From: FEN-1297 sp046705645
GTDB taxonomy: Bacteria; Bacteroidota; Ignavibacteria; Ignavibacteriales; Ignavibacteriaceae
Assembly (NCBI GenBank): GCA_046705645.1
Contig: JBJKQE010000019.1
Span: 1 to 10,688 of the forward strand
Direction of reading: 5' to 3'
Length of the DNA stretch: 10,688 bases
Within the stretch, counting starts at the first letter, position 1. Every line of letters begins with the position of its first letter. Both the position numbers and the translations under genes were made by a program. A model generated the notes under the pieces. The model did not search any database, had not been told where the DNA came from, and saw nothing but the letters and a program-made list of their open reading frames with translations. This document shows, piece by piece, positions 7,598 to 10,688 of the stretch.

Positions 7598-7939
7598 CTT
7601 ATCTATTGTTGTTCCTTGGATTTCCTGGTAAATACCTCTTTCCATGAAGATATTCAGCCGGGTAATCATTTCCCGGATATCGAATCCAATTTTTTTGTAT
7701 TCCTTTTGTACAGCCTCTTTAGCTTTGGAAATATAATTTTCATCCTCCCATTCAGCAATAGTAATAATGACTGACTTTCCGTCATCATCTGTTCGTCTAT
7801 ACACTTTATCACCTATAAAGCCCGGGAAATTTTTAATGAGATTCCTATTATAGTTCATTCTATTTGTAAATTCTTCTATCGCATTTTGAGGGACTAAAAA
7901 CTTATCAATTAAAATTTGTTTCATATAGTTATCTTTCAT
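7586..7939 (-). CDS. Antibiotic biosynthesis monooxygenase (ABM) domain protein
   Basis: Small (117 aa) protein with the dimeric ferredoxin-like fold of the ABM family, which includes cofactor-free quinol monooxygenases and haem-degrading enzymes. Seen: a first strand ILIDKFLVP, a helix with EEFTNRMNYNRNLIKNFPGF (residues about 22-41), a strand KVYRRT, then VIITIAEWEDE (about 57-67) and a helix of A/K/E residues, i.e. the beta-alpha-beta-beta-alpha-beta order. The FPGF and AEWED elements are typical. The ATG at 7939 lies 11 bases after the sigma factor stop codon; a second in-frame ATG (7924) would remove five residues and places the first strand at the N-terminus. Neither has a convincing ribosome binding site, which suggests translation linked to the sigma gene. 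Being in the sigma operon makes it a likely member of the ECF41 regulon. Activity and substrate are unknown. Confidence 0.82.
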   Translation of the reverse strand: MKDNYMKQILIDKFLVPQNAIEEFTNRMNYNRNLIKNFPGFIGDKVYRRTDDDGKSVIITIAEWEDENYISKAKEAVQKEYKKIGFDIREMITRLNIFMERGIYQEIQGTTIDKPIG

Positions 7940-7950
7940 AGCTTTTTATT

Positions 7951-8889
7951 TTAAGAAATCCGCTGACCGTTAAAATTAGAGTTAATGGAAGTATTTACGA
8001 TAAAATGTTTCAACTTTTCAGGATTAGATATCGAATAAATATTTGAAATTTTATCTCCGGTTATTTCCAGGCATATAACACTGAAGGGATCTTTGTCTGA
8101 GCTTACCATTATAGACGGTAATCCGTTAACAATAACTTTTTTAAAGTTTGAATACGGCAGCAACCTTTGAACTTTATCGGTAATTTTAATTACGAACATT
8201 GCCGAATTGTATTTTCCCTTTAACGGTTTATTTAAAGCGCCGATTTTTTCGCTGCCCGAAACAAATGTTCTGCCCCCGCCGTCTGCATAAATAATAATAT
8301 CTTCTTTCAATAATTTAATAAGTCCGTCAAGATCGCCTTCACTTGAAGCTTTGATAAATTGATCCAGAATTTTCTCATGCGTTTTAATATCTACTTTAAA
8401 CCGTTTTTCATTTCCTTTAAGATGATCCTTTGCGCGTTTAAATATTTGCCTGCAGTTGTCTACCGACTTACCAATTATTTCGGATATTTCGGAATAATCA
8501 TAAGCGAAAATTTCCTTTAAAAGGAAAACTGCTTTTTCATGAGCGGTCAGCTTTTCCAGCACATACATCATTCCTATAGAAAGAGTATGATACATATCAA
8601 CCGATTCAACGGATTTTGTGGATTCGCTGTTTATAATTGGTTCCGGCAGCCACAAACCGGTGTAGGCTTCCCGTTTCTTTCTTGCCGTTTTTAAATAATT
8701 AATGCAGCTGTTCGTGATGATCTTAACCATAAATGCCTTAGGATGAGAAATATTGAGTGTATCAGCAGAAATCCATTTAAGATATGTTTCCTGCACTGCA
8801 TCTTCCGCATCCTGAATACTTCCCAGCATATCGTAGGAAATGGAGAATAAAAGGCTTCTATACTCCAGGAATTTTTCATCTTTATTCAT
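7951..8889 (-). CDS. ECF41-group RNA polymerase sigma factor with C-terminal SnoaL-like extension (SigJ type)
   Basis: 312-residue extracytoplasmic-function sigma factor. Sigma-2 region: residues about 5-70 (LLFSISYDMLGSIQDAEDAVQETYLKW in part, then HPKAFMVKIITNSCINYL). Sigma-4: about 105-155 (LTAHEKAVFLLKEIF, YSEISEIIGKSVDNCRQIFKRA). Residues 170-312 are a SnoaL/NTF2-like domain. All three signatures of the ECF41 group are present: WLPEP in the linker (80-84), DGGG (203-206) and NPEKL near the end (289-293). In this group the fused C-terminal domain replaces a separate anti-sigma factor and modulates activity. The frame extends to a TTG at 8907, but the ATG at 8889 is preferred: GAGGA (8905-8901 on this strand) lies 11 bases ahead, and the start of the conserved region follows directly. 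A matching promoter on this strand (8950-8924) indicates autoregulation. The ABM gene follows after 11 bases. The signal sensed is not known. Confidence 0.95.
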   Translation of the reverse strand: MNKDEKFLEYRSLLFSISYDMLGSIQDAEDAVQETYLKWISADTLNISHPKAFMVKIITNSCINYLKTARKKREAYTGLWLPEPIINSESTKSVESVDMYHTLSIGMMYVLEKLTAHEKAVFLLKEIFAYDYSEISEIIGKSVDNCRQIFKRAKDHLKGNEKRFKVDIKTHEKILDQFIKASSEGDLDGLIKLLKEDIIIYADGGGRTFVSGSEKIGALNKPLKGKYNSAMFVIKITDKVQRLLPYSNFKKVIVNGLPSIMVSSDKDPFSVICLEITGDKISNIYSISNPEKLKHFIVNTSINSNFNGQRIS

Positions 8890-8923
8890 GAGAACAAATA
8901 TCCTCAATTTATTTTATATATAA

Positions 8924-8950
8924 GACAACCATGAACGCAATTTTGTGACA
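8924..8950 (-). promoter_or_regulatory. Predicted ECF41 promoter of the sigma factor-ABM operon
   Basis: Read on the minus strand: TGTCACA (8950-8944), 16 bases, TGTC (8927-8924), followed by TTA. TGTCACA with a GTC core at -10 is the promoter type I recall as described for ECF41 sigma factors. The -10 end lies about 35 bases ahead of the sigma factor ATG, so transcription would start near 8917-8919 and give a short leader that still contains the GAGGA ribosome binding site. The exact match to the divergent copy at 8968-8994 strengthens the call. Confidence 0.8.
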
Positions 8951-8967
8951 TTGTTTTATTAGTAAGA

Positions 8968-8994
8968 TGTCACAAGTAAGCAGCTATTCTTGTC
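8968..8994 (+). promoter_or_regulatory. Predicted ECF41 promoter of the divergent SDR gene
   Basis: TGTCACA (8968-8974), 16 bases, TGTC (8991-8994), followed by ATA. It is the mirror image of the minus-strand promoter: the two -35 elements face each other across 17 AT-rich bases (8951-8967), and the -10 elements lie at equal distance from the centre. A start near 9001 would give a leader of about 65 bases before the TTG start codon at 9067. Confidence 0.8.
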
Positions 8995-9066
8995 ATATGA
9001 ATAACAATAATTTTTTATTAAAACTTTTTTCAATTAAATATTAATATAACCGGAAGGAATTGCAAA

Positions 9067-9720
9067 TTGAAAATAATTGTACTGGGTGCTTCCAGAGGCA
9101 CAGGATTATATATAACCAAATTAGCTGCTGAAAAAGGATATGAAGTTACTGCAGTAGCTCGTAAAATTTCAACCGACGCTTTCAATTGTGTTGATTTACA
9201 GCAGAATCGGCAGAATTTAAAGCTGATTAGCGGCGATGTTCTAGTACCCTCTTCATTTGAAACCAATATTGAAGGAAATGATGTTGTTATTTCCTCAATC
9301 GGAATTGATAATAGGATGCCTACCGAACTTTATTCAAAAGGCATATCGAACATTATAAATGCGATGCTTAATTATAATTTGCGGCGTTTAATTTGTGTTT
9401 CTGCACTAGGGGTAGAAGTTACTCCCGGAATGCCGGCAGTATTGAAGCTGGCAACAAAATTTATTCTTCAGCCGCTCTTTAAAAACAACTTTTCGGATCT
9501 TTTGAGAATGGAAGATATTGTAAAGAAAAGTAAACTAAATTGGACAATTGTCCGGCCGCCGCGTTTATTAGATGGAATACCAACAGGTAAATACAGGTTT
9601 GCAGTAAATAATTATCTGCGTAATCCGTTTAAAATAAGACGATCTGATTTAGCACACTTTATTGTTAACAATATTAATAATGTGCAAATAGCCTGCTCAA
9701 AAGTTGAAATTGCATATTAA
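9067..9720 (+). CDS. NAD(P)-binding atypical short-chain dehydrogenase / NAD-dependent epimerase-like protein
   Basis: 217-residue Rossmann-fold protein of the atypical SDR (NmrA/YwnB/BVR-B-like) type. The first strand and turn are IIVLGASRGTG, with the dinucleotide-binding GASRGTG at residues 7-13; VVISSIG (about 73-79) closes the nucleotide site, and LNWTIVRPPRLLDG (about 158-171) followed by IRRSDLAHFIV is typical of the group. The classical SDR Tyr-x3-Lys catalytic pair is not evident, as in many members, so it may be a sensor or a reductase with a different centre. The start is TTG: AAGGA (9054-9058) lies 8 bases ahead, and the codon sits directly before the conserved first strand; no ATG is available nearby. 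An ECF41-type promoter lies upstream. Known ECF41 factors usually control an oxidoreductase, epimerase or carboxymuconolactone decarboxylase neighbour, and this gene fits the 'epimerase' slot. Confidence 0.88.
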   Translation: MKIIVLGASRGTGLYITKLAAEKGYEVTAVARKISTDAFNCVDLQQNRQNLKLISGDVLVPSSFETNIEGNDVVISSIGIDNRMPTELYSKGISNIINAMLNYNLRRLICVSALGVEVTPGMPAVLKLATKFILQPLFKNNFSDLLRMEDIVKKSKLNWTIVRPPRLLDGIPTGKYRFAVNNYLRNPFKIRRSDLAHFIVNNINNVQIACSKVEIAY

Positions 9721-9737
9721 ACGCGGGGAAACTGATT

Positions 9738-9839
9738 TTGAGTATTTGCGGATACTCCACGGTAATAAAAAACATTTACTTGTCAGGCGCCTGCACTAAG
9801 CCCGGTCATAATTATGATAATGTTCTCTTGGTTAGGTAA
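9738..9839 (+). pseudogene. Probable remnant of the C-terminal end of a phytoene-desaturase-like FAD oxidoreductase
   Basis: Directly after the SDR gene, one plus-strand frame reads CGYSTVIKNIYLSGACTKPG followed by HNYDNVLLVR and a stop. This resembles the conserved C-terminal FAD-binding segment of phytoene desaturase/carotenoid isomerase-type flavoproteins, in the style GYRTPIKNLYLSGASTxPGxGxxGVL. Only about 30 residues are recognisable and there is no fitting upstream coding sequence or start, so it cannot be a working gene. An intact member of the same family begins 175 bases downstream, which suggests the leftover of a tandem copy lost by deletion or by insertion of the ECF41 module. A chance 33-codon frame is the alternative. 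The rest of the gap up to 10014 is AT-rich with no other gene seen. Confidence 0.5.
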
Positions 9840-10014
9840 AGAATGATAACTTCACTTAAAGGTTTTAACTGTTTTTGTTCTCTACTATATAATTGAGTAT
9901 CCGGAAATTCAAATAGACTTATTGTTTCTTAAAATTATAATTTCCAATTTTACATAGTAAATAAAACTTCTCTTAATGCGGAATAAGATATAAATTAAAA
10001 GAGGGAAAATAAAA

Positions 10015-10688
10015 ATGGGAACAAATCTTATTGAACGCAGAGACTTCATAAAAAAAGTGCTTGGCGGAATTGCACTTTTATCGCTTGACTGGCAGACATT
10101 TCCAAAAGGTTTCGGCAAAAACTTAGATGAGAACGAATATGACGCAATAATTATTGGTTCCGGTTTAGGCGGATTAAGCTGTGCTGCGGCATTTGCACGG
10201 CAGGGATTTAAGCCGCTGGTAATTGAACAGCATACTAAAGTCGGCGGATATGCAACTACGTTTATGCGTCCCGGCGGATTTGTTTTTGATGTATCGCTTC
10301 ACTCCACAACCGTCGGGGAAAGAAACGGAATTCACAATCTTATCCCGGGATTTCCTGAGATAAAAGAAGTTGAATTTGAACCTCACCCAAATCTGTATAG
10401 AATTATTTTTCCCGATTATGATATAAAAGTTCCGCAGAAAAATATAAAAGAATATATAAACAATCTTATTGAATTATTCCCCGAAGAAAAAGCTGGCATA
10501 GAAGGAATATTTGAAGACATGGAGGGAATAACAAAAGATATTGGAAAATATTCTGCCGCAAACGGAAATGTTAATATGAACACCTTTGCACAGGATTTTC
10601 CGTACTTATTAAAAGCGTACAACCGCACCTGGGGAAACCTTGTTGATGCAAGAATAACCAATCCGAAACTTAAAACAATTGTTTCATC
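10015..10688 (+). CDS. Tat-exported FAD-dependent oxidoreductase, phytoene desaturase / carotenoid isomerase-like family, 3'-truncated
   Basis: The first 224 residues of a flavoprotein that runs off the right edge; family members are usually about 500 residues. Residues 7-25 carry a twin-arginine signal: ERRDFIKK followed by the weakly hydrophobic VLGGIALLSL, so export of the folded, FAD-loaded protein is predicted. The mature part starts with the FAD-binding fold YDAIIIGSGLGGLSCAAAFA (residues 42-61; GxGxxG at 48-53), Glu71 for the ribose at the end of the second strand (PLVIEQH), KVGGYATTF (75-83) and the following FDVSLHSTT. This is the N-terminus of the phytoene desaturase/CrtISO/retinol-saturase-like group. 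GAGGG (10001-10005) lies nine bases before the ATG. No carotenoid genes are seen nearby, and a Tat signal is atypical for carotenoid enzymes, so the substrate is open. A remnant of a related gene seems to lie just upstream. Confidence 0.88.
   Translation, partial: MGTNLIERRDFIKKVLGGIALLSLDWQTFPKGFGKNLDENEYDAIIIGSGLGGLSCAAAFARQGFKPLVIEQHTKVGGYATTFMRPGGFVFDVSLHSTTVGERNGIHNLIPGFPEIKEVEFEPHPNLYRIIFPDYDIKVPQKNIKEYINNLIELFPEEKAGIEGIFEDMEGITKDIGKYSAANGNVNMNTFAQDFPYLLKAYNRTWGNLVDARITNPKLKTIVS

Noticed and set aside
8944..8974. TGTGACA-N17-TGTCACA inverted repeat as an operator for a dimeric repressor
   Set aside because: Each half is followed, 16 bases out, by TGTC on its own strand, and the neighbouring gene is an ECF41 sigma factor. 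Two divergent promoters explain the symmetry better, and no repressor gene is present in the window.
9740..9757. Hairpin GAGTAT-6 bases-ATACTC shortly after the SDR stop, as a terminator
   Set aside because: The stem is only 6 bp with no following T-run, and the bases fall inside the presumed flavoprotein remnant, where the coding origin explains them.
10174..10661. Two minus-strand open frames at the right end (10174-10386 and 10416-10661)
   Set aside because: They lie opposite the flavoprotein gene, whose plus-strand frame is open from 10015 to the edge and has clear Tat and FAD-binding motifs.
1..10688. CRISPR arrays, tRNA/rRNA genes, insertion sequences, phage or defence genes
   Set aside because: No regularly spaced direct repeats, no transposase, recombinase, nuclease or toxin motifs, and no tRNA-like structure were noticed on reading through both strands.

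Overview
The window is AT-rich, densely coded bacterial DNA with ordinary gene spacing. No tRNA, rRNA, CRISPR array or insertion sequence is visible. Low GC, AAGGA/GAGG-type ribosome binding sites, a typical RRDFIKK Tat motif and the mix of protein families suggest the Bacteroidota/Ignavibacteriota side of the tree. This is an impression from composition and protein flavour, not a placement.

Layout. (1) 1-1266: the 3' 90% of a soluble pyridine nucleotide transhydrogenase (SthA type), cut by the left edge. (2) 1429-2928: a tight plus-strand run of three small proteins: a DHFR/RibD-like reductase, an SRPBCC (AHSA1-like) protein and a DinB-fold protein. (3) 3131-4590: a two-gene run of an aldo/keto reductase and a second SRPBCC protein, paralogous to the first. 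(4) 4797-7475: a large lipoprotein glycoside hydrolase of family 2. (5) 7586-8889, minus strand: an ECF41-type sigma factor followed by an antibiotic-biosynthesis-monooxygenase (ABM) domain protein. (6) 9067-9720, plus strand: an NAD(P)-binding atypical SDR ('epimerase'), divergent from the sigma gene. (7) 9738-9839: what looks like a decayed C-terminal end of a phytoene-desaturase-like flavoprotein. (8) From 10015 past the right edge: a Tat-exported FAD oxidoreductase of that same family.

The most informative part is 8890-9066, between the sigma factor and the SDR gene. Each strand carries TGTCACA, exactly 16 bases, then TGTC, and the two copies are placed as mirror images. This agrees with the promoter type I recall for ECF41 sigma factors (TGTCACA at -35, a GTC core at -10). 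The protein carries the three ECF41 signatures WLPEP, DGGG and NPEKL. The window therefore appears to hold a self-contained regulatory module: the sigma factor drives its own operon, including the ABM gene, and the divergent SDR gene.

The remaining genes are mostly small redox or ligand-binding proteins (reductases, SRPBCC, DinB, ABM). They fit a general detoxification or stress role, but nothing in the sequence names a substrate.
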